DNA of 64,000 bases from Spinacia oleracea (GCF_020520425.1 NC_079491.1:2418001-2482000), one strand, 5' to 3'; shown: positions 35,866-47,737, counted from the stretch's first letter. Translations and numbers: made by a program. Notes: generated from the sequence alone by a model not told the origin.

Positions 35866-36125
35866 TAATTATTTATTCCTTGTAGTAGTATACTTAAAAA
35901 AAAATCCTTTATTCTTCCAACACCAAAAGTACAAAAGCTAGAAACAAACATTTATTCATACAAAAATCAACTATTCTAATAACATAGGATCCAAAAGACT
36001 AAACATGAGACAAGGGTTCGATTCTTATTGAGGTCATCTCCTACGAGTTAAAGTTACACCCCTACTTCTCTTAGTAATCCCTTTACCTTAAAATATAAAA
36101 ACTTTTTAACCTCTAACTAAATTAA

Positions 36126-36746
36126 TTACCATGAGTATTGACCAAGACGAAGCTCAAGATCCAACTCTTCACCCTCATGGCTATGACCATGGTCATGATC
36201 TTGAACCCTCTTCCCAACCATATGACCCGAACCGCCACGCAAGCTCGGGTTATGATCGGCCCACGACGACGACGACTTCTCCGACGACCCGAGAAACCGA
36301 TGAACCCGACCCTCAAAACTCGGGCCACCCGACCCGTTGTTAATATGATGGTTTTGAGAGTTTAAATAGTTGTTAGAAGAGTAGACTAATCTTGTATCAA
36401 CAACTTGATTAACCTCATAATCCTCCTCTTCCTCTTCTTCTAACAACATTTCTTTGTTATGATTGCTAATTAGTATAGTGTTATTATTAGTAGGCTCCTT
36501 ATTATAATTAGGGTTAGCACTAATTATATTAGATTTTGTAGTAGGGTTTGCTCTATCTTTTCTATGGATATTCATGTGCCCTCCTAAAGCTTGAGCCGTG
36601 GTGAACCCTCTTTGGCAAAACACACAATCATACGATCTTATTACGGTGGTGCTTCCTCTACTATCCATTCGATCATGCTCGTCCGATCGAGTTTGATGAT
36701 GATGATGAAGATGATGATGAGTTTCTTGGAGGTTGAAGAAGCTCAT
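36126..36746 (-). CDS. Single C2H2 zinc-finger repressor (QALGGH, EAR)
   Basis: Intronless, 206 residues, starting [12 protein letters not shown]. One plant-type finger, C41-x2-C44 with QALGGH at 52-57 and H61 ([17 protein letters not shown]), is followed by [11 protein letters not shown] polyglutamate stretch ([11 protein letters not shown]) and His/Ser-rich linkers follow. The C-terminus [11 protein letters not shown] is an EAR-type LxLxL repression motif that recruits TOPLESS co-repressors in this family. Finger sequence is closest, from memory, to the TAC1/LATE FLOWERING/SUPERMAN group of nuclear regulators of growth and flowering. Function in this plant is inferred. The His-rich N-terminus is encoded by a gat-rich simple repeat. 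Confidence 0.9.
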   Translation of the reverse strand: MSFFNLQETHHHLHHHHQTRSDEHDRMDSRGSTTVIRSYDCVFCQRGFTTAQALGGHMNIHRKDRANPTTKSNIISANPNYNKEPTNNNTILISNHNKEMLLEEEEEEDYEVNQVVDTRLVYSSNNYLNSQNHHINNGSGGPSFEGRVHRFLGSSEKSSSSWADHNPSLRGGSGHMVGKRVQDHDHGHSHEGEELDLELRLGQYSW

Positions 36747-37708
36747 ATATTTAATTTTCTAGTTTTTTTTGTAGTATGATCTTATGGGAAAGAAGCTTAT
36801 AATAAGGCCTTCATATTATCATATTTATAAGGTCTTGTGCATGACTTAAAATAATAGGAGTTGATAGGGAAGGGAGATAAAGACAATTAGCTAAGGTGGT
36901 TAATTATGGGAATATAATTGGTTGGAAAAATAATTACTTTTTCCACTAGACAAATATATTTTGAAATGGACACCAAGACAAAATTCTGTCTAAAATTGTA
37001 ATGGAGTTGCTAAAATTCCGTCTCAAAAACATTTGAGACGACTTGTACGTATAAGGATACCCTATTTCCTTCTCAGATCCATCTCTGATCAAACTCTGAG
37101 ATGAATTTGGAAGTACTAGATAGATACGGAATTCCCCATCTCTATAAAGTAATTTCTAACCCATCTAAATTGATAATTATTTTTCTTTCTAGTTTCTTTC
37201 GCCACCTTTAAGGATTAAATTAATTGTTTTTTCTTTAATATGTTGGTTCAATTAGCTTTAACTAATTGTTATTTGTGAAAATATAGTTATTATTGGAGGT
37301 TACTTTCTTTCATGGTCCACTCTTTAGTGAATTAGTGAATCAAGACTTTTTAAGTTTTTATAGTACTACAAATGATGTTCCAAGTTTTAATAGGCTTTGA
37401 CAAATAAAATTTCGTTACTTAAAATTGACAAAATGCTCATTTTGTGTTAGTGTGAGTCTTTTGCGTAAAGTTTCACTTCACACTTCACAACTACTTTTGG
37501 TTAATCTCATGCATACGTATAACTATCCATATATTAGGAGCAAAGTCATGCATAATAAGTTCAATATAATAATTTATGGTGACAATTAATCGTACATTCA
37601 ATAATCTTCTTCAACTTTTTGCTCTGAGTTAATGGACGGCTGATGAATTGATTAATGGTGCGTTTTATTTATTTGATTGTATCTTATGTTTCCTGAATTT
37701 TATGTTAC
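36747..37708. other. Gene-free stretch upstream of the zinc-finger gene
   Basis: It includes the zinc-finger gene's 5' flank. At 36960-37160 there is a decayed copy of the gagacgg/ccgtctc miniature family seen at 53989-54290. Confidence 0.45.
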
Positions 37709-37711
37709 CTG

Positions 37712-37980
37712 CACTACAAAAAATTGTACCATTATCGACGGGAAATCCTGTTGTTAAAGTCCAATAATCGTTGATTAATGACGGGATTTCTTGTCGCGAA
37801 CCCGTCATAAAAGGGGGTCGTCGTTAATGAAAAATCATGTCGTTAACCCGTCATAAAAGACATTTGTGACGGTTATTCCCGTCTTTGTTTGGTTGTTAGC
37901 CCCGTCGCAAAAGGCTTTTGCAACGGGATTTTTGACCCGTCGTAATTAGGTTGTCGTTAAAGATACAAATTCTTGTAGTG
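37712..37980. mobile_element. CACTA-type miniature element, 269 bp
   Basis: Ends cactacaaaaaattg and caaattcttgtagtg, flanked by CTG at 37709-37711 and 37981-37983 (3-bp CACTA target duplication). Subterminal cgacggg and cccgtcg repeats. Non-coding. Confidence 0.9.
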
Positions 37981-37983
37981 CTG

Positions 37984-39090
37984 AATTTATCTGAACTTAT
38001 TATTCTAACGCTAAATTTGAATGAAAAAAACTAAATAAGATTCATTTATTATTTGATTTATTTCTTCCCGGACTTTTCACATGTTTTTCTCCTTATGGCC
38101 CTATATATATATAGCTTGTCACTTGGGTTAAAAATATATATGCAAAAAAACGATGTTTCTGTCACTTAATTTGATGGAAGATCGATCTTCAATTCAAATT
38201 TCAAATCAAAATAATTCATGTCATATGTATAAGAGACCATATATATAAGAAATTCAAATCGTTTATATAGATGTGATGTTAAATTGACACCAAAAGCTAA
38301 CTTCTTTTAGCTATCTACCAAGACAATACTACTATATTGATAGATTATTAGTCTATTACAGTATTACTCACTGTACTTGAGTCTAATCTAACTACAATAA
38401 TACCTCTATTGTCAATGTGTAAATTTAATAAGATATGCTTGTTGATGCTATATACTGTGCCGACAATGTACTACGGGGTACTCCCTGTTGGAAATATAAT
38501 GCATTCGGAGGTTTTTTAAGTTTGGGCCCGGTCGGGTTAAATGGCTCAGTGAACTTGTAGGAATTGAACCCACTCTGTTTTGTTTCCTTTTCTTGTGAAA
38601 CATATAAATACTCCTTATTATTCTTTTTTTAACACAAGATGATATTCAGATTTATGGAGAGATAGAAATACCAAAACACAAACCCTAAATTCTATTAGAG
38701 ATCTGAACAGTTCTTGAGCAGTTCCACCTTTCAAGTTCGGGAGTATATGATATTTATAATGTGTTCAAGCTCACAAATTAATAATATGGTGTTGGTTATT
38801 TTTTATTTTATTTTTTTGGGTGTATGTTGGTTATTTAAAGTGGCAATTTCTATGTGATAGTGACAAATTTAATTAGGTTTAGCCATTTAGGGTTTGAATT
38901 GTTTGTCCATTGTTCATCAATATCCTATTTATACAAGCTACAGAAATATAAGATAGGAAACAATCTTTCCAAATTAAAGATATAGTACCTAATATCCTAA
39001 AACTATTATTCACTAAATCAATTTTATATGTGGAAAATATAAATCACATATAGTATATTTTTCTTTATCACCAATATTGATCTCATATCC
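37984..39090. other. Gene-free AT-rich stretch
   Basis: Nothing beyond simple AT-rich sequence and a 38600-38800 stretch of unplaced moderately complex DNA. No coding frame over 60 codons of interest. Confidence 0.5.
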
Positions 39091-39093
39091 TAA

Positions 39094-39406
39094 GGGGTGT
39101 TTGGTTCGCGGTTTCTAGGTATGAGGTATGAGTGTAGAATTGTCTAAACTCATACCATGTGTTCGGTTGGAAATTTTAAAAGTTTTAAACACATACCTCA
39201 AATCCCGAAGGTATGTGGTTTAGAAACCTAGGGGGAGGTGGATATGGCTCATACCTTTATTTCAGGTATCAAACAAAAGGAAAAAAAACTCATCCCGGAA
39301 TCGAACCAAACACATTGATTAAAAATCAAGTTCTAAACTCATACCACCTTGATATCATTATATTCCTGATTCCAACCCTACACCAGTTTGCGAACCATAC
39401 GCCCCC
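39094..39406. mobile_element. Tourist-like miniature element, 313 bp
   Basis: Ends ggggtgtttggttcgcg and cgaaccatacgcccc, flanked by TAA on both sides. Internal gtatgaggtatgag words are inverted at the other end as ctcatacc. Confidence 0.75.
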
Positions 39407-40686
39407 TAATAGGTAGATACATTCATACTCCTTAGATATGTAGACTATTTAGAACATAGGATGTATTATACTCCGTAGCTAGCTAGCTAGCAACACGAGT
39501 GCCTATAGAGTACAAATTAGTTAGAAAATAAAATAGCTTGAAATCATGTGGCATAATAAAATAATTGTCAAATTAGCTTGTCATTGGAGTTGCTCTAAGC
39601 AGTACTACTCGTACTAGCTAGACTAGCAGCCAACATGTATGCAACTATGCATAGTAATAATTGTTCAAAATTTCAAATGATGCAAGTACTTTTGTATGGA
39701 AAATGAAAAGAGATCGATAGAGAAACATTTAGTTATTTGTATTATTGTAACTTGTCTAAATTATGATTAGTATAAACTTTAGGGCAACCAATCAACATAT
39801 GCTACAAATAAATATGACAATATAATTTGATCTTACAACCTAGAAGCGTGACAACTCTCACAATAACTAATTCCCGCATGCTTTGAGCTATATTGTTAGC
39901 TTCTTCTTCATGACTACAAACGATAATAAAGACCAACATAAAATCAAAAAACATAAAAACACACCCATCTTGTTATATGCATGAGTTGCTCCCTCCATTC
40001 CCCCCTTTAATTCTTTTATATATCTAGGCTCCATTTGTTTCGACGAAAAATGTACGTTTTTTCAGAAACTAATTGCTCTATTTTTCTTAATTTGTTTGTC
40101 AAGGAGATTTACATAAGCTAACAATAGGGTTGAGCAAAAAATTATGGCACCCTAATAAATAAGAGTGGAACATGATAGGAACGTGCGGTTCTAGAATCAG
40201 ATGAGTAACAAAATTTGGAACCTGTGAAACAAGGTTCAATCCTAATTATCAATTTTTGGGAACGACTATTCCTTTAGGTACATTGTAAACCACCAATTCC
40301 AATATCAATTAAGCATATATCCAATATTGACTATCATGTTATTGGGTCTCTTAACTGACTAGCTCTGATACCATATACAAATATTAATGTGAGGCTAAAA
40401 GTTTGAGTATCTTGTATTATGAATTTATGATCATCAAATATATAGTACATAGACAATGTCAATCCTACTAGGCATAGGAAGCAAATAGCGTAGACCAACT
40501 GCTAAAATAACCCAACGACTAGAATTATATCCTAATTCTAATTACCTTAACAATTACCCAAAACCTGGAATCAAAAACAAATATGAATGCTACACTAACC
40601 TAAAACATAAAACAATTCAATATCATTTTTTTTAAAAAGTATACGGAGGAACAACTTAAACCCAAACGATAAACAATCAAACCCAA
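39407..40686. other. Gene-free AT-rich stretch
   Basis: No coding signal or recognisable element. Short ctagctagctag repeat at 39478-39490. Confidence 0.5.
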
Positions 40687-41215
40687 CACTACAAAAAATT
40701 GTACCATTAACGACGGAAAATCTCGTCGCTAAAGGCCAATAATCGTTGATTAATGACGAGATTTTCTGTCGTGAACCCGTCATAAAAGGGGGTCGTCGTT
40801 AATGGAAAATCCCGTCGTTAACCCGTCGTAAAAAGACATTTGCGATGATTGTTCCCATCTTTGTTTGGTTGTTAGCCTCGTCGCAAAAGGCTTTTATATG
40901 ACGGGATTTTTGACCCGTCGTAATTAGCACTACAAGAAATTATACTATTAACGACGGGAAATCCCGTCGCAAAAGGCCAATAAATGTTGATTAACGACGG
41001 GATTTCCTGTCTCGGACCCGTCATAAAAGGGGGTCGTCGTTAATAGAAAATCCCGTCGTTAACCCGTCGTAAAAGACATTTACGACGGTTATTCCCGTCT
41101 TAATTAGGTTGTTAGCCCCGTCGCAAAAGGCTTTTGCGACGGGATTTATGACCCGTCGTAATGATACAAATTCTTGAAGTGTAGGTTGTCGTTAAAGATA
41201 CAGATTCTTGTAGTG
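40687..41215. mobile_element. CACTA-type miniature element split by a second copy
   Basis: The outer copy starts cactacaaaaaattg and ends gattcttgtagtg. It is interrupted at the tag of cgtaattaggttgtcg, a site intact in the copy at 37712. Flanks (caa, cgc) do not match, so its own target duplication is not seen. Confidence 0.85.
40928..41181. mobile_element. CACTA-type miniature element nested inside another
   Basis: 254 bp with ends cactacaagaaattat and attcttgaagtg, flanked by TAG at 40925-40927 and 41182-41184. It sits inside the related element 40687-41215. Confidence 0.9.
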
Positions 41216-41536
41216 CGCAAATAATAAAACTAGATCGACTTTTTATTAATGAATTTAGCAGCGTTGACAAAATCCAATGAATCTGTAACATCTCTTAATT
41301 AACTTAGCTTGTACTAATTCAATCATAGAGTTGAATTACAAGCTCAATTATTATTCACATAATAAAATGACGTGTCAAAGAAAACGAAGAAGAAGCCTTA
41401 AAAATGAAGATGGATACAAAATAGTAAGTGAGGAATGACTCCTCTGGACTCTGGTCCACCATGAAAATGGCAGCACTGCTTATATCTAATGCATGCGTTT
41501 TATCTTAATTATATTACTTACAATTAATTAATTTAA

Positions 41537-42262
41537 GGTTTTTTTGCCAAAAAGGACATTTTATAAACGTTTTTTTGCGAGAAAGGACCTTTTATGACGA
41601 AATTGGTGAAATGGGACCTAATACATAATTTTTTTTGTTGATTGGGACCTTTTACCGGTTTCTTGGAGTTGACCCAAGATTCCGGCAACGACTTTGACAC
41701 GTGGCAACCGGAGAAGGCCACGTGTCCATTTAATGATTAAAAAAAAAAAAATCCCCCCCAAAAAAAAAAAATTATCGAATTTTTTTTTTTTTGCCCCAAA
41801 TCGATTTTTTTTGCTCCAATTCTCCCTCCAAAATCCCAATTGCCTTAAAGTTCGTCACTGAAATTGTCTACCACGAATTGTTATTCATAGCCACACGAAT
41901 GAGGTTTGCTAGTTTTCCCCCTCAATTGTTCTAATTTTGCGTCGAAAAAATTAGGGTTCTTCGCAAAATTGGGGCATAAAAAAAGAAATTCGATTTGGGG
42001 CCAAAAAAAAAAAAAATCGATTTTTTTTTTAGGCAATTTTTTTTTTGGGCAATTTTTTTTAATCATTAAACGGACACGTGGCACTCTCCGGTTGCCACGT
42101 GTCAAAGTCGTTGCCTGAATCTTGGGTCAACTCCAAAAAACCGGTAAAAGGTCCCAATCAACAAAAAAAATTATGTTTTCGGTCCCATTTCACCAATTTC
42201 GTCATAAAAGGTCCTTTCTCGCAAAAAACCGTTTATAAAAGGTCCTTTTTGACAAAAAATCC
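41537..42262. mobile_element. Mutator-type long-hairpin element A
   Basis: 726 bp with terminal inverted repeats of about 200 bp (41537-41739 and 42060-42262), starting ggtttttttgccaaaaagg and ending ctttttgacaaaaaatcc. It is flanked by ttaatttaa at 41528-41536 and 42263-42271. The core is poly-A/poly-T-rich. Each arm has two CACGTG palindromes. Non-coding; open frames over it are inverted-repeat artefacts. Confidence 0.85.
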
Positions 42263-42271
42263 TTAATTTAA

Positions 42272-43417
42272 GAAAAAATTACTTTAAATAATCCAACCTT
42301 TCGACGATTTTCTGTTAATAATCCGACCTTTGGATTATTATCTAATAATCTAACCTTTGCACCCCATTAACTTTCATTGCACCTAACAAGTCACCAACCC
42401 GGTATAGCAGGTCACCTATATACGTGTCATGCAACCATTAGTTATTTTTATATTAGAAAATAATTAATATTTTTTTTTTTCCCTTTACCTTCTTCCTTTT
42501 TCTAGTTTTTTTCTTTCTTCTTTTCTTTACCCTTCCTCCTTGTTTAGTCACGGCCTCCACCAGAACTCTAACCCTTAACCAAATCCATTATAAAAACCAT
42601 TTTTTTCATTTTTAATATTATTTCTTTGAATTACATTAAAAAAAAAAAACTTCCTCATCTCCTATATCCACCACCGCAACTCCTCCTCTTCCGCTTCATC
42701 ATCATTCCTTCTTTATTCTTCTTGTCAATCACCAACAAGTTATGCCTCTTCAACTAGTGAAATTTCTATTGATTTTTTTTTTTATGATTAGTAAAAAAAT
42801 TAATGAAGGATTACTCAAATAACTAAAGAGAATTTCAATTGAAATTTTAGTATGAGGAAACGGATTTGTAGATCTTGATGAGGGTGTGGTTATATATCTG
42901 CTAGATTTTGCCGCCCCACTTTGTAGATGGTTTTGATGGTGGTGACAGAGCTAGGGACATTCCGAGGTGAGGGGTATTAGCAGTGGTGGTTGATTTTGGG
43001 TGTTAGTGATTGTTTGTTGGTGGTGAAGAATAGACGGTGGGGAGGAGAGGTGAAGGAGAAAGATGGTTGGTTTAATTGGTTGGGTAGTGGTTGTGGTGGT
43101 GGTGCGGTACAGACAATAAAAGGATGGAGAGAAATTTTTTGTTACATAAAGGTAAAATTAATTTTAAGAAATATAAATAAAATAATTCCATCAAAAAGGA
43201 AAAAAAATACAGCAATCAGTTTTGAGGAAGGATGGGTTCTTTTTAGAATAAATAAAAATAAATAAATAAAGGTGATGACTTGTTGTGCCGGTTGCAAGTG
43301 GTTTAGGTGCAATAAAAATTAATAGGGTATAAAGGTTAGATTATTAGATAATAATCAAAAGGTTGGATTATTAACGGAAAATGGTCAAAAGGTTGGATTA
43401 TTTAAAGTAATTTTTCC
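42272..43417. mobile_element. Mutator-type element B abutting A
   Basis: 1146 bp with ends gaaaaaattactttaaataa and ttatttaaagtaatttttcc and inverted repeats of about 100 bp (aataatccaacctttcg). Flanked by ttaatttaa at 42263-42271, shared with element A, and at 43418-43426. No transposase frame; the interior is low in coding signal. Confidence 0.8.
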
Positions 43418-43426
43418 TTAATTTAA

Positions 43427-44353
43427 TTATCACATCATGTTAACTTCACGCTTCCCAATACATGATTTTGACTCGTTATCTCTTGAATTATGTATAAGTA
43501 AAAATTATAAAAAATTAATATATAAAAAATATATATCGATACAAATCTAATAAGATCCTACAGGATAACACACTTTTTACGTATATTTTACAAAAGATGA
43601 TCAAAGGCACAACGTGAATAGTGTAAAAGTCAACATGGTGCGATATTTGCTGAATGGAGGAAATATATTTTTCTAATTAGAAAAAAAGACTGTTTATATT
43701 AATCCAAGACAGAAAAGAACATACAAAATTAGCTAAGAGTAATGGATTTGGCACATTATGCATGTTGTATTAATTAGGTGGACGACAAATAATCGTAAGA
43801 GTAGCTCGAAAGAAGTAGATTTAAGCATGCTCAAGTATTATTATTAAAATTATTATAACAATATTAGTGATAATTATTATTGACTAATTTTGTGTTAAGA
43901 GAATTAAGATGACTTTAATTAGTTAAGGACAATTAGGCAAAGACATGGAAGACAACAACGTAACTAGAGTGATGCAATAATGTACCACGCTCCTTACCAA
44001 ATGTTTGTCTTCTTTTTATTTTCATTTTTCTACTTTTTTACTGTTTAAATAAGAAAGATTATCGTAATTTTTAAGGCATATATGAGAAGAAAACCAAGGC
44101 AAGGAAGAGGTGGTTTTTAAGTGTTTAACTATATTTAATTTGCGATATTTCTTTATTCATAGGCTCGTATTTTAAGAGTATATGGATAAAGAAATAACCT
44201 TAATTATACCGTGCACCAGGTAAAATCAAACAATCAATTGCACTTATACATAAATGTAAACATGTGAAAACGTGGGTCTGGCCGCGTGGGTGTATCTATA
44301 TATGTTCACTTGGGTATGCAATCGACATGCATATTAGAGAAAAGGGGTTGGAT
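43427..44353. other. Gene-free AT-rich stretch
   Basis: At 43480-43672 there is a decayed Stowaway-like end (gtgcgatatttgctgaatgg aggaaata). Nothing else recognised. Confidence 0.45.
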
Positions 44354-44356
44354 TAA

Positions 44357-44572
44357 GGATGGTTCTATTCACCTGATTTTCACTTATTTTTCTGAACTTA
44401 TCTTATCCGAATTTAATTATTTTAGTTATAAATTGTAATTGGTAAACCCCTTATTTCTCCTGAACTTATCTTATAAGAACTTATCTAGATTTAATTAAAC
44501 TTATCTGGATTTAATTGAACTTATCTAAACTTATTAGAACTGAAATAAAGGGAAACAAGGTAAACAAAAGCC
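44357..44572. mobile_element. Tourist-like element ('gttcacctta' family)
   Basis: Ends ggatggttctattcacc and aaacaaaagcc, flanked by TAA at 44354-44356 and 44573-44575. Internal gaacttatct repeats. Confidence 0.7.
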
Positions 44573-44736
44573 TAAGAAGGAAAATAGAGGAAATGTTATT
44601 ATTATTATAAAGTAAAAATTAGGAACCTTAGCTTGGGAAACGACCTAATTAAGATGTCCTTAAAAGTGTTATAACTTATAACTAAGTGATACTCCGTAAA
44701 TCGAATAAGGATTACATATGCATTGATGTATAACCT

Positions 44737-44905
44737 ACCAATTGTCTGTTGATTCATTGATGATTGGGGCTGAACTTGGTAAGAAAGACCCGTGTTTGAT
44801 CCCCCACAACAACAATTGGGAGGAATAGTAATCTATCCACCCTAAACTCGCCCCGAATTTCGAATTAACCCTAAGGGTGAACCGAGTGCTAACACCAAAA
44901 AAAAA
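44737..44905 (+). mobile_element. tRNA-derived SINE, full length
   Basis: About 169 bp, starting accaattgtctgttgattc and ending taacacc plus an A tail. A-box-like sequence lies at the 5' end and a B box (gtgtttgatccccc) follows. Target duplication tgtataacct (44727-44736) and tgtatagcct (44906-44915), 9 of 10. Confidence 0.85.
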
Positions 44906-45016
44906 TGTATAGCCTTCATCTTTCGATTCTACGTGGTCATAACTCATAAGGTCTAAGTTCTTGATTTAGTTTTGGGCTGTCTATATGCTGTTTGATGGGT
45001 TCCTTACCAGAAAAAG

Positions 45017-46173
45017 CGCAAATTTTTGGCTATACCCGGGTACAGCCAAAGCTGGCTGTACCCCCATCCAAAACGATGTCGTTTTGTGTTGTTTAAAATG
45101 AACATTAATATACTGGTACAAAAATGAACATTTACTATTTCGAAAATGAACATTTATTTATTTATTTGGAATGAACATTTACTATTTTGGAAATGAACAT
45201 TTATTTATTTATTTGGAAATAAACTACAAAAATGAGCATTTACTATTTCGGAAATGAACATTTATTTATTTATTTGGAATGAACATTTACTATTTTGGAT
45301 ATGAACATTTATGTATTTATTTGGAAATAAACAATATAGGCGCTTGTAAAAACATAAAAGACCAATGAAGTGAACAATTTCATTATGAACATTAACCATA
45401 TATTTATTGTGAACAAACAAATAATTCAACAAAAAAGAACAAACAATATAAAAAAGAACATAAAATTTCAGAAAAAAGAACAAACAATACAACAATTATG
45501 AACAATTTTAATTTATGATGAATTTTAAAGCCAACATGAAAGAACAAACAATACAACAAGAAAGAACAAACAGTAAAGCAAATAATTATTATGAACAAAC
45601 AAATAAACAAGAAAGAACAAATAATTCAACAAAAAAGAACAAACAATATAAAAAAGAACATAAAATTCCAGAAAAAAGAACAAACAATACAACAATTATG
45701 AACAATTTTATGATGAATTTTAAAGCCAGCATGAAAGAACAAACAATACAACAATAAGTTTGATGAATGAATTTAAAAAACAACAAGAAATAACAAACAG
45801 TACAACAAGAAAGAACAAACAATACAAAAAGAAAGAATAAAAGATTAATGAAGAATTTAATTATGAGCATTAACCATATGATTATTATAAACAAACAAAT
45901 AAACAAGAAAGAACAAACAATATAAAAAAGAACATAAAATTCCAGAAGAAATAACAAAAAATACAACAATTATGAAAATTTGATGATGAATTTAAAAAAC
46001 AACATGAAAGAACAAACAGTACAACAAGAAAAAACAATCAGTACAATAAGAATGAACAAACAGTACAATAAAACAGAACAAACAGTCGACAAGAATGAAC
46101 AAACAATATGAGCGCGTCGTTTTTGGGGGTACAGCCAGAGCTGGCTGTACCCGGGTATAGCAGTCAGCAATTA
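45017..46173. mobile_element. 1.16-kb TIR element filled with 'gaaca' repeats
   Basis: Both ends carry the inverted block ctatacccgggtacagcc ... ggctgtaccccc (45030-45065 and, inverted, 46122-46160). A candidate 9-bp duplication cagaaaaag lies at 45008-45016 and 46174-46182, suggesting a Mutator-like element. Inside, the left third repeats gaacatttactatttcg and gaacatttatttatttatt; the rest repeats agaacaaacaatacaac. No transposase. Long open frames here are low-complexity artefacts. Confidence 0.65.
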
Positions 46174-46219
46174 CAGAAAAAGGATATTCGAAAAGATTAA
46201 AGTTGTTAAGGTAAATATT

Positions 46220-46252
46220 GGGCCTCTTTTTTGGGCCTCTTTTTTGGGCCTC
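46220..46252. repeat. 13-bp tandem repeat
   Basis: gggcctctttttt repeats two and a half times. Confidence 0.85.
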
Positions 46253-46392
46253 GTTATAAGTTGGCCAATCAAATAAGTAACTCTAACCAGTTTGATGCGC
46301 AACTTGATTTCCAGGGGTTTTGTCAAAATAATTAATAATGCTTCTACTATTGTACTATTATTGTACAACAATACTTCTACTATTGTACAATA

Positions 46393-46720
46393 CTCCCTCC
46401 GTCCCGGAATACTTTGCCTGTTTTCCTTATCGGGTCGTCCCTTAATACTTGACATGTTTCTAAAAATGGAAATATTCTAACAATATTATATTATTTTTCA
46501 CTCCACCCCTATTAACCCACCTACCCCCTATTCCCTACAAAAAATAATTAAAAATTCAACCCCTACTCTCCCCCAACCCCACCTCTTAACCCACCTCCCA
46601 CTAACTATATTAAAATAATACCCCACCATCAACTACTACTTATTAAATTAAATAAGTCAATTCAAGTCCCTTAAACCATGTGCCGGTCAAACCGGGTCGA
46701 GTATTCCGGGACGGAGGGAG
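46393..46720. mobile_element. Stowaway element, 328 bp
   Basis: Ends ctccctccgtcccggaat and ttccgggacggagggag, flanked by TA. Closely related to 35539 (inverted) and 51498. Confidence 0.9.
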
Positions 46721-46847
46721 TACAACATTACTCCGTACAACTTACTCCGTAATAGACATAAAGTAAAACGTTACTCTATTGTGTTGTTTGTTATTCGTGG
46801 ACATACGCCTCTATTTATAATACAAATTAGATCTCCTATTCTTCATA

Positions 46848-47200
46848 GGAAAATTTGGTAATATTAATCCAACCTTTGGCCGGTTTTCTTTTATTAATCC
46901 CACTTAAGACATATTTTTTAATAATCCCACCTTTACTACCCAACGACTTTTATTGGGCTTAAGTGACCGATAACTGGTGAAAAAATCATCGAGATGGTGA
47001 TGAATTGATGATGATGACTGAATACATCTAGAGAGAGTACTTCCACGTAGGGATATATTACCGCCGACAATAGGTTTATGACGTGTTGGGCCCAATAAAA
47101 GACGTTGGGTGGTAAAAGTGGGATTATTAAAAAATATGTCGTAGGTGGGTTTAATAAAAAAAAATCGGCAAAAGGTTGGATTAATATTACCAAATTTTCC
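46848..47200. mobile_element. Mutator-type miniature element, 353 bp
   Basis: Ends ggaaaatttggtaatattaa and ttaatattaccaaattttcc, with arms of about 120 bp, flanked by a perfect ttcttcata at 46839-46847 and 47201-47209. The words aatccaaccttt are shared with element B at 42272. Confidence 0.85.
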
Positions 47201-47209
47201 TTCTTCATA

Positions 47210-47593
47210 AGTTTCCTAATTCATATAGACTTCTATCTTATATCATATAGCTCAGTTATAACATAACTCTACTACATATGATATTCTATCATCTACGATA
47301 ACTACGTTTACTACTCCATTCATATTTAGTTGTCATATTTGTAGTTTACTACGTTGGTTTGGCAATGCTACAACTAATTTCGAATTGCATATAAGGTTGA
47401 ATATGTCAAAAAATGCATTTAATAAGAAAGGGTACTCGAGAAGAGTCAATTATTACCTCATCTTAACCCTCATCTTAAGTTCTTAACTAGGGTAACTTTT
47501 TGTTAATTTTTGTTTTAAAATAATTCAACAAAATAAGAAAAAGATTTTTGATGGATTAATCCCTAACTTTTTTAATGCAAATGTTGGATATAT
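47210..47593. other. Gene-free AT-rich stretch
   Basis: I see no gene or repeat here. Confidence 0.5.
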
Positions 47594-47608
47594 AACGTGA
47601 AGGAAAGA

Positions 47609-47737
47609 AGAGCCTATGCATTTAGTTTGTTGTGTAGTATGTGTAATGGTCTATAAAGACCCTAATACTTTGTTTAGTATGTAAACTTTTTAATTTATGT
47701 AAAATTAAGCCTATGTCAAAAAAAAAAAAAAAAAAAA
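47609..47737 (+). mobile_element. 129-bp retroposed insertion with A tail
   Basis: It ends in about 20 A residues and is flanked by a perfect 15-bp duplication aacgtgaaggaaaga (47594-47608 and 47738-47752). The body (starting agagcctatgcatttag) is non-coding and could be a short LINE 3' end or a retroposed transcript tail; the source is unknown. Confidence 0.8.

Noticed and set aside
36000-36060. tRNA-like gggttcgattc sequence
   Set aside because: Only a T-arm-like word; no acceptor or D arm can be formed around it.
36131-36365. Plus-strand frames of 70-75 residues
   Set aside because: Shadows of the zinc-finger gene on the minus strand.
41533-42266. Mirrored short frames containing SGCHVSKSLPESWVNSKK on both strands
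   Set aside because: The same peptide on both strands is the signature of the long inverted repeats of element A, not of a gene.
45262-46170. Frames rich in Phe/Leu/Cys or Asn/Lys/Gln
   Set aside because: They are translations of the gaaca arrays inside a transposable element.
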